The notes under the pieces: model-generated | Database searches by the model: none | The model's input: only the letters and a program-made list of their open reading frames with translations | Told to the model about the DNA's origin: nothing | NCBI GenBank assembly: GCA_944386555.1 | Contig: CALXBN010000043.1 | Coordinates: 1 to 58,692 of the forward strand | Length of the DNA: 58,692 bases | DNA from: an uncultured Ruthenibacterium sp. | GTDB taxonomy: Bacteria > Bacillota > Clostridia > Oscillospirales > Ruminococcaceae | Direction: 5' to 3' | In this document: positions 1-7,823 of the stretch, one piece after another | Numbering within the stretch: the stretch's first letter is position 1 | How the letters are laid out: each line of letters begins with the position of its first letter | Position numbers and translations under genes: made by a program

Positions 1-63
1 AGCCGCCCGGTAACCCAAAGTTATACACCCCTGTTCCGATAAATCCTCGAACCAGGGCCTCAC

Positions 64-93
64 GCGCCTGTTCTTTTGAACAGGCGCTTTTTT
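64..93 (+). terminator. Intrinsic terminator at the left edge
   Basis: A perfect 10-bp stem (64-73 with 78-87) with a TTTT loop is followed by six T (88-93). It would end a transcript coming from outside the window. Its T-tract runs directly into the open frame of the next gene. Confidence 0.85.
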
Positions 94-2170
94 GCACACC
101 AGCGCGGGTTTAGTTTCCTCCGCCTGGCCTGAGCAAGCCCTGCGGGCCAACATCCACGCCCAGATCTCCCTGGCGCTGAACCGCATCTTCACCGAATGGT
201 ACCCCAGCAAAGGCTACGATTTTGACATCACCAACTCCACCAGTTACGACCAGTACTACGTCCACGGGCGGGATATCTTTGAACCCATGGACCGCATCAC
301 CGACGAGATCTTCAACACCTATGCCCGCAAAGAGGGCACCATCGAGCCCTATTACACCGAATACTGCGACGGCAAATCCGTCAGCTGCCCGGGCATGAAG
401 CAATGGGGCACCAAGGACCTGGCCGACCAGGGCTACAACGCGCTGCAGATCCTGCAATACTACTACGGCGACGATTTGGAGCTGGTGCGCACGGACAACA
501 TTGCCGACGTGCAGGAGAGCTATCCCGGCAGCCCATTGCGCCTGGGCAGCACCGGCCAGGCGGTGCGCGTCATCCAGCGGCAGCTGAACCGCATCGCCCA
601 GGACTACCCCTTCTTCGGGCGCACCGATGTGGACGGCGTATTCGGCGAGAGTACCGAGGCGGTGGTCAAAAAATTCCAGGCCCAGTTCAGCCTGACGGCC
701 GATGGTGTGGTGGGCCGCGCCACCTGGTATAAAATCAGCTATATCTACGCCAGCGTAAAGGACCTGGCCGAGCTGACCAGCGAGGGCGAGCGCCCCGACG
801 GCAGCCTGGTGGCGGGCGTATACCCGGGCACAGCCCTTCGCCAGGGCAGCCGGGGCGACGCGGTACAGCAGGTGCAGTTCTGGCTGGCCGAGCTGGCCCC
901 CTATGTCTCCGGCCTGACAGCCCCGGCGGTGGACGGCATCTTCGGCGCGGCCACCACGGCTGCCGTGCGGGCGTTTCAGCGGCACTACGGCCTGACAGTG
1001 GACGGCGTGGTGGGCCGGGACACCTGGAACCGCCTGTACGCGGAATACACCAGCCTTGAAGCGGATACCGCGCCCCCCGAAGCCGACGGCAGCCGGCCGG
1101 GCACCTACCCGGGCACAGCCCTTCGCCAGGGCAGCCGGGGCGACGCCGTGCGCCGGGTGCAGTTCTGGCTGCGCATCGTGGCCAGCGCCAACACCGCGGT
1201 ACCCGCCCCCGCTGTGGACGGCATCTTCGGCAGCGCCACCACCGCGTCGGTGCAGGCATTCCAGCGCGCCTACGGCCTGACAGCGGACGGCGTGGTGGGC
1301 CGCAGCACCTGGAACAAGCTGTATGAGGTGTACACCGATATCATCAACGGCCTTTTGGAACCCGGCCAGCGCCCGGGCACTTACCCGGGCAGCCCTTTGC
1401 GCGTGGGCAGCAGGGGCCGGGCCGTGAAGGAAGTGCAGTACTACCTCTGCCTGCTCAGCGCCTACTATCCCCAAATTCCTCAGATTGCCTGGGACGGCGT
1501 ATACGGCAGCGCCACCGCCGCAGCGGTGCGGGCCTTCCAGCAGCTGTTTGGCCTGACGGTGGACGGCGTGGTGGGGCCGGCCACCTGGGAGGCCATCTAC
1601 ACCCGCTTTTCCACCCTGCGCACCGCCAGCGGCCCCGTACTGCGCCTGTGGGTGTTCCAGTACCCGGGCTATCCGCTGGAACCCGGCATGGACGGCAGCA
1701 TGGTGCAGTTCATGCAGTTCATGCTGGCCTATATTGCCTGGTTCTATGACGCTGTCACGCCTATCAGCGCGCTGGACGGGGTGTACGGCAGCGAAACGGA
1801 GAACGCCGTGCGCGCCTTCCAGCGGGAATTCGGCCTGCCCGTCACCGGCGCGGTGGACCAGGCCACCTGGGATGCAGTGGCCCTGACTTATCTGAGCCTG
1901 GCCGCCGATATCGCCGGCGGCGGGGCCGACGGCACCTGGCCCGGTTACGCCATGACGCTGGGCAGCGCCGGCAAAGCGGTACTGGCGCTTCAGCAACAGA
2001 TGAACCGGGTTGCCTCGCTGTACTGCGCCGCCTGGTTCGTGCCCGAGAGCGGCATCTTTGACCAGGCGACCCTGGACGCCGTGGCCCAGTTTCAGCAGGG
2101 GCTGGGCCTGCCGGTGACCGGCCTGGTGGATCGGCCCACCTGGGACGCCATTTTCGATTTCAGCGCCTGA
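92..2170 (+). CDS. SpoIID-like / peptidoglycan-binding repeat protein, probably 5'-truncated
   Basis: Predicted cell-wall protein of 692 residues if read from TTG at 92. Residues 11-130 resemble the C-terminal half of a SpoIID/LytB-like domain (WPEQALRANIHAQ, and SCPGMKQWGTKDLADQGYN before the YYYG). Six PG_binding_1 modules follow, at about 144-216, 243-316, 339-412, 431-504, 524-595 and 616-690, each ending in a DGVVG-x-x-TW type motif. The only available start is a TTG inside the T-tract of the preceding terminator, with no ribosome binding site and no signal peptide; the next in-frame ATG is at residue 66. From family knowledge, complete homologues carry extra N-terminal residues before the WPE motif, so this copy is probably a truncated or decaying gene. 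The gene for an M15-like hydrolase starts 22 bp downstream and probably shares its function. Confidence 0.75.
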   Translation: MHTSAGLVSSAWPEQALRANIHAQISLALNRIFTEWYPSKGYDFDITNSTSYDQYYVHGRDIFEPMDRITDEIFNTYARKEGTIEPYYTEYCDGKSVSCPGMKQWGTKDLADQGYNALQILQYYYGDDLELVRTDNIADVQESYPGSPLRLGSTGQAVRVIQRQLNRIAQDYPFFGRTDVDGVFGESTEAVVKKFQAQFSLTADGVVGRATWYKISYIYASVKDLAELTSEGERPDGSLVAGVYPGTALRQGSRGDAVQQVQFWLAELAPYVSGLTAPAVDGIFGAATTAAVRAFQRHYGLTVDGVVGRDTWNRLYAEYTSLEADTAPPEADGSRPGTYPGTALRQGSRGDAVRRVQFWLRIVASANTAVPAPAVDGIFGSATTASVQAFQRAYGLTADGVVGRSTWNKLYEVYTDIINGLLEPGQRPGTYPGSPLRVGSRGRAVKEVQYYLCLLSAYYPQIPQIAWDGVYGSATAAAVRAFQQLFGLTVDGVVGPATWEAIYTRFSTLRTASGPVLRLWVFQYPGYPLEPGMDGSMVQFMQFMLAYIAWFYDAVTPISALDGVYGSETENAVRAFQREFGLPVTGAVDQATWDAVALTYLSLAADIAGGGADGTWPGYAMTLGSAGKAVLALQQQMNRVASLYCAAWFVPESGIFDQATLDAVAQFQQGLGLPVTGLVDRPTWDAIFDFSA
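821..1146 (+). repeat. 41-nt identical direct repeat within PG-binding modules 2 and 3
   Basis: Positions 821-861 and 1106-1146 are identical over 41 nt, 285 bp apart, both coding for the start of a module (YPGTALRQGSRGDA). The other modules are clearly diverged at the DNA level, so modules 2 and 3 look like a recent duplication or gene conversion. Confidence 0.85.
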
Positions 2171-2192
2171 CACGGGAAAGGAGCGACGCATC

Positions 2193-2879
2193 ATGGCCAA
2201 AGTATTCGTATACGACGCCTACACCAACAAACTGATGACCTATACCCTTTCGGAAAACGACCCCATGCCCTACAGCTACGGCACCACCCTGCGCCTGCGG
2301 GAGTTCCGGGGCTCTTCGGGCAGCAACGTGCTGTGGACCACCGTGGCCGCCATGGAGGCCTGGAACCTGACGCGCCGGCGCTACGGCAAGGGCATCTATG
2401 TGGGCTACGCCTACAAGCGCATCTGGGAGGGCGGCCATGGCACCGCCAGCCAGCACTATGCCGGCGTTTCTTTTGATGTGGGACAGAACGTCTCCAGCGC
2501 CGAACGCCTGCGCATCCGGGACGCCGCCGTGGCCACCAAAGCCTGGGGCTATGTGGAGCCCATCAGCATGACGCCCCGCTGGGTGCATTTTGACCGCCGC
2601 TACGGTACGCCCGCCTGCAGCGGCACCACTGCCGGCTACCCCACCATCCGCCGCGGCACCCGCAGCACCTATGTGCTGATTCTGCAGGATGCGTTAAATG
2701 CTCTGGGATATTCCACTCGTACGCTGGACGGTATTTGCGGCACCAACACCATCAACGCCGTGAAGGGGTTCCAGCGGGCGGTGGGGCTGACAGCCGACGG
2801 CATCTGCGGATGCAACACCTGGAAGAAGCTGACGGCCGCCGTCGTGGGCATCGGCCGCACCCAAACGGTAATCGACTGA
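2193..2879 (+). CDS. M15-type peptidase-like protein with C-terminal PG-binding domain
   Basis: Predicted zinc peptidase acting on peptidoglycan peptides, 228 residues. Residues 40-135 carry the D-Ala-D-Ala carboxypeptidase/VanY (M15) signature: SQHYAGVSFDV gives candidate zinc ligands H88 and D95, and WVHFD gives H132 with D134. A single PG_binding_1 module spans about 150-212 (TLDGICGTNTINAVKGFQ). GGAAAGGAGC lies about 10 nt before the ATG. It follows the PG-binding repeat protein closely and is probably transcribed with it. No signal peptide is visible, so export would need a holin, another route or lysis; similar architectures occur in phage and spore lysins. The family call is firm, the cellular role inferred. 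Confidence 0.8.
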   Translation: MAKVFVYDAYTNKLMTYTLSENDPMPYSYGTTLRLREFRGSSGSNVLWTTVAAMEAWNLTRRRYGKGIYVGYAYKRIWEGGHGTASQHYAGVSFDVGQNVSSAERLRIRDAAVATKAWGYVEPISMTPRWVHFDRRYGTPACSGTTAGYPTIRRGTRSTYVLILQDALNALGYSTRTLDGICGTNTINAVKGFQRAVGLTADGICGCNTWKKLTAAVVGIGRTQTVID

Positions 2880-2951
2880 AAGGTGCGTGCCCGCCCTTCG
2901 GCGCGCCGAAAATCCACGTGTTTCCGCCCCGGTTTTTCACCGATAAGGCCA

Positions 2952-2995
2952 AAAACAGGCGCGGCGGCATCCTGCGATGCCGCCGCGCCTGTTTT
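2952..2995. terminator. Strong bidirectional terminator
   Basis: A perfect 19-bp stem (2952-2970 with 2977-2995) has a CCTGCG loop and is flanked by A- and T-runs on both sides. It separates the converging cell-wall genes and the sirtuin operon. Confidence 0.92.
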
Positions 2996-3002
2996 CAAAC
3001 TT

Positions 3003-3458
3003 CTATCCTGCGCTGCCGCCGTCCCGGGCGGGGGGCAGGCCGCTCGAGGCCGGGGCGCGGAAATGGCCCGCCCTGTCTGCAAGCACCCGGTAGCCGTCCC
3101 GCAGCACGCGGGCCGTGCCGGGGTCCAGCGGCCTTTGCAGCCAGGCGGGCGCTACCAGGCCAAACTCCACCTCCCAGCCATCGGCATACCACACCCGAAC
3201 CGATGTACAGGCACCGTAATGCTCCACCCGGGTGCGGCGCACCGCCCCCAGCCGAAGGACCCATTCCCGGCGGGCGGCCATACCGGCACGATCCGGCGTG
3301 ATGAAAATCAGATCCAGGTCCGAATCCGGCCGTGCGGCGCCGCGGGCCCAGGAGCCTGCCAGCAGCACGCTTTCCACCTGCGGCATCTGCGCGGCAAAAG
3401 CGCGCACTGCGCCGAGCAGTTCCGCCAGGGGCCGGCGTTCCCTCTGCCGGCCGCTCAT
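3003..3458 (-). CDS. Nucleotidyltransferase-domain protein
   Basis: 151-residue protein of the NTP_transf_2 (polymerase-beta-like) superfamily. The core motif is visible: GSWARGAARPDSDLDLIFI, meaning GS followed by D-S-D-L-D, the metal-binding aspartates. The C-terminal part (VWYADGWEVEFGLV) supplies the usual third acidic position. The start was placed at 3458 because it overlaps the stop of the upstream gene as ATGA; the frame is open further upstream but that part has no family resemblance. It is the last gene of the sirtuin/nitroreductase/TIGR04076 operon. Such stand-alone domains include antitoxins (MNT-like), aminoglycoside adenylyltransferase-like and tRNA-related enzymes; the substrate cannot be read from the sequence and no HEPN partner is present nearby. 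Confidence 0.78.
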   Translation of the reverse strand: MSGRQRERRPLAELLGAVRAFAAQMPQVESVLLAGSWARGAARPDSDLDLIFITPDRAGMAARREWVLRLGAVRRTRVEHYGACTSVRVWYADGWEVEFGLVAPAWLQRPLDPGTARVLRDGYRVLADRAGHFRAPASSGLPPARDGGSAG

Positions 3459-3799
3459 CGCACCGGGGTGTAGTTCAGGCCGGCTTCCCGGTCGGTGGCT
3501 TCCAGCTTGAAAATGACCGGCCGCAATCCGTCGTTGCAGCTGCAGACGGCCACGCCCGGGGTGCGGATCCAGTCGCCGTAGTAAAACAAGCCCTCCCCCG
3601 CACCATGAGCCAGCGCGAACACATACTGGTAGATGGCCTTCCACGCCTCATCGCACAGCCCATCGGGTTTGGCGTAATCGGCGTAGAACACCTGCCCCTC
3701 CTGCAGCATGGGGCAGGGCCCCAGGCCCGGCACGCCATATTCGGCGGCCAGTTCCCTGTCCAGCGTGGTTTTCAGCACGGTAATCTTCACCTGCTTCAT
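3455..3799 (-). CDS. TIGR04076 family protein
   Basis: 114-residue conserved protein of unknown function. It matches the pattern I know for TIGR04076: a short beta-rich start (KQVKITVLK), CPMLQEGQVF, a C-x-x-AW segment (GLCDEAWKAIYQYV), and the closing CNDGLRPVIFKLE. The spaced cysteines (in GPCPM, GLCDEAW, AVCSCND) could bind metal but this is unproven. The start at 3799 has AAGGAGGG about 8 nt upstream. It sits between a nitroreductase and a nucleotidyltransferase, overlapping the latter by 4 bp, so it is co-translated with it. No function should be assigned beyond the family. Confidence 0.8.
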   Translation of the reverse strand: MKQVKITVLKTTLDRELAAEYGVPGLGPCPMLQEGQVFYADYAKPDGLCDEAWKAIYQYVFALAHGAGEGLFYYGDWIRTPGVAVCSCNDGLRPVIFKLEATDREAGLNYTPVR

Positions 3800-3830
3800 G
3801 GATTTTCCCTCCTTTCGGATGCCCGGCGCC

Positions 3831-4361
3831 TCATTCCACCCAGTGGACCCAGCCCTCCTTGCGGGGCTTGGGCGCGGGTTCGGGGCCGTTGGCATAGCCC
3901 AGAATGCAGTGGCCGATGCCCACATAGCGCTCCGGGTCCAGCCCCAGCCGCTCCAGCAGGGCCTTGCCCTCCGGCGTTTCAAACTCCTCTCTGGCGCGGT
4001 GGATCCAGCAGCTGCCCAGGCCCAGGGCATGGGCGGCGTGCATCAGCTCGCCCATCACCAGGCTGCCGTCGTACACACAGGTGGGCACGGTTTTGTCCGC
4101 CAGTACCAGCAGCACCGCCGGCGCACCGTAGAACGGGTCGCCCGCCGAGCCCATGATGGAGGCGTTCAGCCGGGACAGGCTGTCCCGGACTGCCTTGTCG
4201 GTAACTGCCACGATGACGGGCGACTGCCGGCCCATGCCCGTGGGCGCGTAGGTGCCCGCCCGGACGATCCGTTCAATCAGCTCCTTGGGCACCGGGTCGG
4301 ATTTGTAGCTGCGCACACTGCGCCGGCTCTCCAGTTCTTTCAAAAATTCATTGGCATTCAT
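3831..4361 (-). CDS. Nitroreductase family protein
   Basis: FMN-dependent NAD(P)H oxidoreductase of 176 residues. The N-terminal RRSVRSYKSDPVPKELIERI and APTGMGRQSP are the usual flavin-phosphate and ribityl-binding segments. GLGSCWIHRA and GLDPERYVGIGHCILGYA are typical of the family's second half. The start at 4361 has AAAGGAGG 6 nt upstream. It lies 13 bp after the sirtuin gene and 31 bp before TIGR04076, so one operon is likely. Cytoplasmic dimer expected. The true substrate (nitroaromatics, quinones, oxidised flavin or others) is not evident. Confidence 0.88.
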   Translation of the reverse strand: MNANEFLKELESRRSVRSYKSDPVPKELIERIVRAGTYAPTGMGRQSPVIVAVTDKAVRDSLSRLNASIMGSAGDPFYGAPAVLLVLADKTVPTCVYDGSLVMGELMHAAHALGLGSCWIHRAREEFETPEGKALLERLGLDPERYVGIGHCILGYANGPEPAPKPRKEGWVHWVE

Positions 4362-4374
4362 GATGAAACCTCCT

Positions 4375-5130
4375 TTACTGCTTCTGCGGTCCTTCGGCGG
4401 CCGCCGCGGCCTCCTCCCGCCCGGGTTCGCCGCCCAGGATGCTGCCGATCGGTCCGGTGAGCACCAGGCTGGCCGCCCGGTCGGCGGGAGTGGGCGTTTT
4501 GTTGATGACCACCAGCTCTTTGCCGGAAAAATAGCGCAGCAGCCCCGCCGCCGGGTACACATTCAGCGAGGTGCCGCCCACCACCAGCACGTCGGCGTCC
4601 GCGATGTCCCGGGCTGCGCCGGACAGCACCCGGCTGTCCAGGGCCTCCCCGTACAGCACTACATCGGGCTTGATGATGCCCCCGCAGCTGCATCGGGGCA
4701 CGCCGGTACAGCCGGCCACGGCCTCAAGGCCATAAAACCGGCCGCAGCGCATGCAGTGGTTGCGGTGCACGCTGCCATGCAGCTCCCACACACGGCGGCT
4801 GCCGGCGGCCTGGTGCAGGCCGTCGATGTTCTGGGTGACCACACTGCGCAGGCGGCCCGCGGCCTCCAGCCGGGCCAGGGCCCGGTGGGCAGCATTGGGG
4901 CGCGCGGCCGGATACAGCATCCGGCCGCGGTAAAAGCGGAAAAATTCCTCGGTATGAGCGTCGAAATAGCCGCGGGAGAGGATCTCCTCCGCGGGCACAT
5001 CGAATTGCCGGCTGTACAGCCCGTCAGGGCTGCGGAAATCGGGGATGCCGCTCTCCACCGAGACCCCCGCCCCGCCGAAAAACACCGCCCTGTGCGCATT
5101 TTCGAGGATTTTGCGCAGTTTTTCGTCCAT
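4375..5130 (-). CDS. Sirtuin, NAD-dependent protein deacylase (Sir2 family)
   Basis: 251-residue NAD+-dependent deacylase. All sirtuin motifs are present: GAGVSVESGIPDFRS (NAD binding), TQNIDGLH, the catalytic histidine in ELHGSVH, a four-cysteine zinc site (C-M-R-C in HCMRCG, then C-S-C preceded by the VPR segment), GTSLNVYPAAGL and VINKTPTPAD. It ends in a short alanine/glutamate-rich tail. The chosen ATG at 5130 has only a moderate site (AAGGGGG, 13 nt away). It is the first gene of a four-gene operon and is divergent from the NAD(P)HX dehydratase gene. Its substrate proteins are unknown; in bacteria the usual partners are acyl-lysines such as acetyl-CoA synthetase. Confidence 0.93.
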   Translation of the reverse strand: MDEKLRKILENAHRAVFFGGAGVSVESGIPDFRSPDGLYSRQFDVPAEEILSRGYFDAHTEEFFRFYRGRMLYPAARPNAAHRALARLEAAGRLRSVVTQNIDGLHQAAGSRRVWELHGSVHRNHCMRCGRFYGLEAVAGCTGVPRCSCGGIIKPDVVLYGEALDSRVLSGAARDIADADVLVVGGTSLNVYPAAGLLRYFSGKELVVINKTPTPADRAASLVLTGPIGSILGGEPGREEAAAAAEGPQKQ

Positions 5131-5170
5131 AAAACGACCAAACCCCCTTCCAAATATGCGGGAATATGCT

Positions 5171-5179
5171 ATAGTATCA
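5171..5179 (-). promoter_or_regulatory. Extended -10 promoter for the sirtuin operon
   Basis: On the minus strand TGATACTAT (TG-n-TACTAT) lies 41 nt before the sirtuin ATG. No convincing -35 is present at 17 bp, so it would be an extended -10 promoter. Confidence 0.5.
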
Positions 5180-5203
5180 ATATACAGGGGCCGCCAGGCC
5201 CCT

Positions 5204-5232
5204 TTGTACGCGGATACCAATTCCAGTATACA
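5204..5232 (+). promoter_or_regulatory. Sigma-A promoter for NAD(P)HX dehydratase
   Basis: TTGTAC (5204-5209), a 17-bp spacer and TATACA (5227-5232) form a good sigma-A promoter. The start codon is at 5268. Confidence 0.75.
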
Positions 5233-5267
5233 CCTTCGGCATGTGAAAAGAAAAGAGGCATTCAACC

Positions 5268-6131
5268 ATGGAAGCAAAACCCGTATCAAAAGAGCTGGTG
5301 CTGTCGGCCATTGCCCCCCGCAGCCCGGAAAGCCACAAGGGCACCTACGGCAAGGTACTGGCCCTGTGCGGCTGCACCCAGTACCGGGGCGCGGCGGCCC
5401 TGAGCGTGCTGGGCGCGCTGCGCGCCGGGGCCGGGCTGGTAACGCTGGCCGCACCGGAGTGCGTGTGCGCCGCCGTGGCCCCCCGGGTGATGGAGGCCAC
5501 CTTCCTGCCGGACATCCCCGGCCGGGCGGTGGAGGCCGTTCTGGCCGACCCGCACGCCGTGCTGCTGGCCGGCTGCGGCAAACAGCCCACCCCGGCGGTG
5601 GCCGCCGAAATGGCCTGGGCACTGGACACCGCCAAGGGCATCAAGGTGCTGGACGCCGGGGGGCTGTCCAGCCTGGCCGGCCCCGCCTGCCAGCAGGCCC
5701 TGGCCGAGGCCGCCGCCAGCGGGGCACTGATTGTAACGCCCCACCCCGGCGAGATGGCCCGGCTGACAGGTGCCAGCGTGGAAGAAATTGAAGCCGACCG
5801 TCCCGCTGCGGCGATGGAATTCGCCCGGGACACCGGCGCGGTGGTGGTACTGAAAGGCCACCGCACGCTGACGGCCTGCCCCGACGGACGCATATGGGTA
5901 AACACCACCGGCAACGCAGGGCTGGCGCGGGGCGGCAGCGGCGACGTGCTGGCGGGCATCATCGCCGGCCTGGCCGCCCAGGGGCTTTCGGCCGAGATGG
6001 CCGCCGTATGCGGCGTGTGGCTGCACGGAGAGGCGGCCGACCGCTGCGCTGCGCGCCTGTCCATGCAATGCATGCTGCCCGGGGACATCCTGGCGGACCT
6101 GGCCGCCTTTTTCCGGGAAAACGGCCGCTGA
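5268..6131 (+). CDS. nnrD: ADP/ATP-dependent NAD(P)H-hydrate dehydratase
   Basis: 287-residue repair enzyme that dehydrates damaged NAD(P)H hydrate (NADHX) back to NAD(P)H using ADP or ATP. It has the ribokinase-like YjeF C-terminal (CARKD) fold: SHKGTYGKVLALCG, GAAALSVLGALRAGAGLVTL, TPHPGEMARLTG, VVLKGHRT, and the nucleotide-binding GNAGLARGGSGDVLAGI with the catalytic aspartate in GSGD. It lacks the N-terminal epimerase domain, so it is the short, stand-alone version. It is a monocistronic unit with its own promoter and a terminator after the stop. It is divergent from the NAD-consuming sirtuin. The assignment is firm. Confidence 0.93.
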   Translation: MEAKPVSKELVLSAIAPRSPESHKGTYGKVLALCGCTQYRGAAALSVLGALRAGAGLVTLAAPECVCAAVAPRVMEATFLPDIPGRAVEAVLADPHAVLLAGCGKQPTPAVAAEMAWALDTAKGIKVLDAGGLSSLAGPACQQALAEAAASGALIVTPHPGEMARLTGASVEEIEADRPAAAMEFARDTGAVVVLKGHRTLTACPDGRIWVNTTGNAGLARGGSGDVLAGIIAGLAAQGLSAEMAAVCGVWLHGEAADRCAARLSMQCMLPGDILADLAAFFRENGR

Positions 6132-6178
6132 GCGGCGCGCCCGCGGCCGGCCCCGGCGCAAAAAAACGATACGCAAAA

Positions 6179-6214
6179 CGGCCGCGTGCCCTGCGTGGGG
6201 CGCGCGGCCGCTTT
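6179..6214. terminator. Terminator between nnrD and the Bax inhibitor gene
   Basis: A 13-bp stem (6179-6191 with 6198-6210, one T-G pair) is followed by CTTT on the plus side and preceded by GCAAAA, so it can serve both converging genes. Confidence 0.75.
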
Positions 6215-6245
6215 ATATCGTGCACAGCCTGCAGGGCGGGGCGCG

Positions 6246-6965
6246 TCAGTTTTTGCTGTGACGGCCCACCAGGCGCAGGATATACAGGAACAGGTTCACA
6301 AAATCCAGATACAGCTCCAGCGCGCTGATGATGGACGCTTTGCGCAGCATCTCGCCGTCGCCCTGCAGCTGATAGTAGAAGGATTTGATCTTCTGGGTAT
6401 CATAGGCAGTATAGGCCATGAAGATCACCACGCCGATCAGGCAGGCCACCCGCTCGAAGCCCGACAGCGGCAGGAACAGGCTGAGCAGCCAGAATACGAC
6501 CAGGAAAATCAGCCCGCCCAGCAGCAGTGTTCTCAGGTTGCTCAGATCCCGCTTGGTGAAGTAGCCGTAGGCCGCCAGGGCCGCAAAATACACCGCCGTA
6601 ATACCGAACACCAGCAGCAGGGTACTCCATTCATACGCCAGCAGCAGCACCGAGAATGTGATCCCGTTCAGCACGGCATAGGCGAAGAACAGCGCCCGCG
6701 CGGCGCCCACGCTCAGCGCGTGCACCCGGGCCGACAGCACAATGACCACCACCAGCTCCAGCGCCGCCAGCAGGAACGGCGCGGCCGGCAGATAGAAGAA
6801 ATACACGATGGTGCCGGTGAAAATGCCCAGCAGGGACGTGGCAAATGTTACCAGCAGGCCCAGGGCCATCCAGCCGAAGGTCTTGGCGGTATAGGCGCTC
6901 AGGGGCTCGCCGCCCTGTGCCTCATAGCCATAGCCCGGCTCATTGAACATATTCATGTCGTTCAT
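6246..6965 (-). CDS. Bax inhibitor-1 / YccA family membrane protein
   Basis: 239-residue integral membrane protein with about seven hydrophobic segments after a soluble N-terminus of roughly 25 residues. Family features are TAKTFGWMALGLLVTF, GIFTGTIVYF, the AYDTQKIKSFYYQL segment after TM6 and ALELYLDFVNLFLYILRLVG at the C-terminus, which carries the conserved acidic residue pair (ELYLD) linked to pH-dependent calcium leak in BsYetJ. The start at 6965 has GAGGTG 9 nt upstream; an ATG 9 nt downstream is also possible. It has its own promoter and is not in the neighbouring operons. Role probably ion leak or stress survival; not demonstrable here. Confidence 0.88.
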   Translation of the reverse strand: MNDMNMFNEPGYGYEAQGGEPLSAYTAKTFGWMALGLLVTFATSLLGIFTGTIVYFFYLPAAPFLLAALELVVVIVLSARVHALSVGAARALFFAYAVLNGITFSVLLLAYEWSTLLLVFGITAVYFAALAAYGYFTKRDLSNLRTLLLGGLIFLVVFWLLSLFLPLSGFERVACLIGVVIFMAYTAYDTQKIKSFYYQLQGDGEMLRKASIISALELYLDFVNLFLYILRLVGRHSKN

Positions 6966-7041
6966 AGAATACACCTCGTTTCCGCAAGGCCCGTACCGGC
7001 CGCGCAGCCCTTTGCCGCGCCCGCGGGCCCGCTTTGCTCTC

Positions 7042-7070
7042 ACTATACCATAGTTTGCCCCGCTGCGCAA
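7042..7070 (-). promoter_or_regulatory. Sigma-A promoter for the Bax inhibitor gene
   Basis: On the minus strand TTGCGC (7070-7065), a 17-bp spacer and TATAGT (7047-7042) precede the gene, leaving a leader of about 70 nt. Confidence 0.75.
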
Positions 7071-7130
7071 GAGGGTTTCATCCCAGTGCGTCAGAACGCA
7101 CGCCGCCCTTTTGCGCCGGGGAAACTGCGG

Positions 7131-7162
7131 AAAACAAAGAGGGGCGGCAGCTGCCGCCCCTC
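7131..7162 (-). terminator. Terminator of the V-type ATPase operon
   Basis: A perfect palindrome of 24 nt (7139-7162, GAGGGGCGGCAG and its complement) is followed on the minus strand by TTTGTTTT, 22 nt after the stop of subunit D. Confidence 0.85.
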
Positions 7163-7184
7163 CCGCAGGCCGCGCGCGGCGCGG

Positions 7185-7793
7185 TCAGCCCTTTTGCTTT
7201 TTGATGACCTTCATGCGAGTGAATTCCTCCCGTTCATGCTCCTCCAGGGTGGCGGAGATGAAGCGGATGTTGCCCGTCAGGCGCGGGATCACCACGTTCT
7301 CCAGCATATTGGCCCGGCGCTGGGTCTTTTTGATGGCCGTAGCCAGGCGGTATACGCTGTTCTCGATGCCGGCCAGCTCCGCACACAGGCGCTTGACCTT
7401 GGAAAAACACACGAAAGCGTAATCCAGCTGGCCGTTGGTGCCGAAGAAGCCGTAATAGGGGAGCACCGTCTGCTCCTCCAGGTGGCCGGCGGGCAGGTCC
7501 ACCCCCATGATGCTGTGGCCGGTGACGGAAAAGCCTGTCTCCTCCCGGGCGGGGGCGTCCAGTGTCTGGACGATGCCCAGGGTAATATTGGCCGCCTGCA
7601 GGGCCTGGTAGGCCCGGGTAAAGGTGTCGCCGATTTCCTTCTGCATCTGGCCGGCGGCGTCGATCATCTTCATCATCTCCCGCATCAGCACATTGCGCTT
7701 GCGGTCCAGCAGGTCAAAGCCCAGCTTGGCCAGGGATAAGTTTTTCTGGCAGGCGATCAAATTGCCTTTTGTGGGGAAAATCTGTTCGGCCAT
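7185..7793 (-). CDS. atpD: V-type ATP synthase subunit D
   Basis: 202-residue central-stalk (rotor shaft) subunit of the V/A-type ATPase, two long antiparallel helices inside the A3B3 head. Recognisable segments are FPTKGNLIACQKNLSLAKLG at the start, LLDRKRNVLMREM, and the C-terminal helix NSVYRLATAIKKTQRRANMLENVVIPRL. The start MAEQ at 7793 is favoured by GGAGG 8 nt upstream over an in-frame ATG 9 nt earlier. Last gene of the operon, 30 bp after subunit B and followed by a terminator. Length is normal for the family. Confidence 0.93.
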   Translation of the reverse strand: MAEQIFPTKGNLIACQKNLSLAKLGFDLLDRKRNVLMREMMKMIDAAGQMQKEIGDTFTRAYQALQAANITLGIVQTLDAPAREETGFSVTGHSIMGVDLPAGHLEEQTVLPYYGFFGTNGQLDYAFVCFSKVKRLCAELAGIENSVYRLATAIKKTQRRANMLENVVIPRLTGNIRFISATLEEHEREEFTRMKVIKKQKG

Positions 7794-7823
7794 ACAGCTC
7801 ACCTCCCGTTCATGGCCCTGGGT

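Noticed and set aside
1..60. A tRNA T-arm on the minus strand at the left edge (GGTTCGAGG)
   Set aside because: The flanking bases do not pair into a T-stem and no other arm can be formed.
110..2200. Long open frame (about 696 codons) opposite the PG-binding repeat gene
   Set aside because: Repeats its own pattern only because the sense gene is repetitive; no ribosome site; composition (Gly/His/Ala/Gln-rich) is that of the complement of GC3-rich codons.
3003..3458. MNT/HEPN toxin-antitoxin module
   Set aside because: The nucleotidyltransferase motif is present but no HEPN-like partner gene is adjacent; it ends an operon of metabolic genes.
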